Below are positions 6,308 through 6,945 of a stretch of DNA of 6,945 nucleotides, one piece after another. Numbering within the stretch: position 1 is the first letter of the stretch; each line of letters starts with the position of its first letter. The notes under the pieces are model-generated. The model was not told the origin of the DNA. It worked only from the letters and a program-made list of their open reading frames with translations, and did no database searches. The stretch is from Deltaproteobacteria bacterium (GTDB lineage: Bacteria > Bdellovibrionota > UBA1018 > UBA923): the NCBI GenBank assembly GCA_016194795.1, contig JACQAX010000002.1:1-6945 (forward strand). Direction: 5' to 3'. The position numbers and the translations under genes are program-made.

Positions 6308-6945
6308 CTAGTTTTTGCGGGTCACGGGGCAAGTCATGCTCTTGAGCTTGGCTTCCAGCACGGCCGTGTCGGGTTTGCCGCCCTTGTACCAGCCGGGGGC
6401 CTGGTTCGGCGTATGGCATTGCAGGCACGTGTCGGTCGTGACGGCGCGGTGGATCTTGGTATCGGTGCCCACCGGGTGGTCGCCGCCCATGCCGTGGCAG
6501 GTTTCGCACTGCACGTTGACGTAGGCACGCGAGATCTTGGAGAGGGCCGAGACGTCCATGTTCGGGAGCGATTTGGCGAAGCTCTCGGCGTTGATCGCCT
6601 TGTCCGCCTTGTTGATCACGACGTCGTTCACGCTCTTCCAGCCCGTGGGCTGGCCGGCGCCGACGGTGTGGCATTTCAGGCAGTCGAGGTTGTTGTTCTG
6701 GTGCTTCTTCACCAGCGTCTCGTAAGCCTGCATGTGCGGCGTCGCCTTGTGGAAGTCGTACTGCGCCGTGTGGCACTGCGCGCACTGGGCGAAGGTGACG
6801 AAGCCCTCCGACTTCTTGTGGAACTCTTTGGTCGGCTTCGTGCCCATGAGCTCGGCCTCGGACTCCTTGTTGATCCGCGCGATCTCGAGCTTGGCGTTCG
6901 CCATGACGTAATCGAGCGCGTTGAGCTTGTCGGGCTTCGAGATGA
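6308..6945 (-). CDS. Multihaem cytochrome c (c554-like), C-terminal part; 5' end beyond the window
   Basis: The reading frame is open to the window edge, so the gene starts further upstream and the ATG at 6904 need not be its start. The visible part, about 212 residues, holds four CXXCH haem-attachment motifs: CAQCH (6770-6784), CLKCH (6668-6682), CETCH (6494-6508) and CLQCH (6413-6427). Haem would be attached in the periplasm. Other histidines, such as the one in ATPHMQAYETL shortly after the first haem site and those in GGDHP and KIHRA, could be distal ligands. The order of signatures (CLKCHTVG, then VNVQCETCHG with a following DH, then CLQCHTPNQAPGW and a final CP) resembles the cytochrome c554 group. 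In several bacteria this domain follows a 5'-nucleotidase-like metallophosphoesterase domain. Whether that is so here cannot be seen. Its likely role is electron transfer; donor and acceptor are unknown. It ends 35 bp before tsaD on the same strand. Confidence 0.9.
   Translation of the reverse strand, partial: ISKPDKLNALDYVMANAKLEIARINKESEAELMGTKPTKEFHKKSEGFVTFAQCAQCHTAQYDFHKATPHMQAYETLVKKHQNNNLDCLKCHTVGAGQPTGWKSVNDVVINKADKAINAESFAKSLPNMDVSALSKISRAYVNVQCETCHGMGGDHPVGTDTKIHRAVTTDTCLQCHTPNQAPGWYKGGKPDTAVLEAKLKSMTCPVTRKN

Noticed and set aside
5013..6311. A 432-codon plus-strand open frame opposite tsaD and the start of rsmA.
   Set aside because: It is antisense to the strongly conserved TsaD and has charged, repetitive composition without motifs: a GC-driven shadow.
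6413..6784. Paired CxxC motifs considered as zinc ribbons.
   Set aside because: All four are followed directly by His (CXXCH), and the surroundings match c-type haem sites.
1..6945. Search for a CRISPR array, tRNA, rRNA, insertion sequence ends, phage genes or a defence island.
   Set aside because: No repeated units, RNA gene patterns, transposase or defence motifs were seen; almost every base is used by seven ordinary genes.

Overview
The window is a dense, single-strand gene cluster from the chromosome of a GC-rich Gram-negative bacterium. All seven genes lie on the minus strand, so transcription runs from the right edge to the left edge. Less than about 2% of the window is non-coding. A Gram-negative cell is indicated by a FadL-type outer-membrane barrel with a signal peptide and a periplasmic-type multihaem cytochrome c. 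The gene mix (KsgA, TsaD, SmpB, a FAA1-type acyl-CoA synthetase, a DUF502 membrane protein and a c554-like cytochrome) would suit a deltaproteobacterium or a member of Bdellovibrionota. That placement is a low-confidence inference, because there is no rRNA or other decisive marker.

Layout in the direction of transcription: (1) the 3' part of a multihaem cytochrome c gene (6945-6308), with four CXXCH motifs; (2) tsaD (6272-5181), tRNA t6A modification; (3) rsmA/ksgA (5167-4343), 16S rRNA dimethylation; (4) a FadL/OMPP1-family outer-membrane protein (4346-2991), starting at a TTG codon; (5) a two-helix inner-membrane DUF502 protein (2991-2377); (6) smpB (2373-1891), the tmRNA partner; (7) a long-chain acyl-CoA synthetase (1879-35). 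From tsaD to the synthetase the junctions are 13 bp, a 4-base overlap, a 1-base overlap, 3 bp and 11 bp, so these six genes almost certainly form one translationally coupled operon. The cytochrome gene lies 35 bp upstream and may or may not belong to it.

Two themes are interleaved. TsaD, RsmA and SmpB serve translation accuracy, ribosome maturation and ribosome rescue. The FadL-like porin and the acyl-CoA synthetase would form an uptake-and-activation route for exogenous long-chain fatty acids. The DUF502 protein is a conserved membrane protein of unknown function.

I see no phage, insertion sequence, CRISPR array, toxin-antitoxin pair, tRNA or rRNA, and no convincing evidence of a new system. 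The points most worth a second look are a glycine at a normally aromatic position in the SmpB tail, a lost glycine in the SAM-binding motif of RsmA, the TTG start of the porin, a GC drop in the 3' end of the acyl-CoA synthetase gene, and the unseen N-terminus of the cytochrome.
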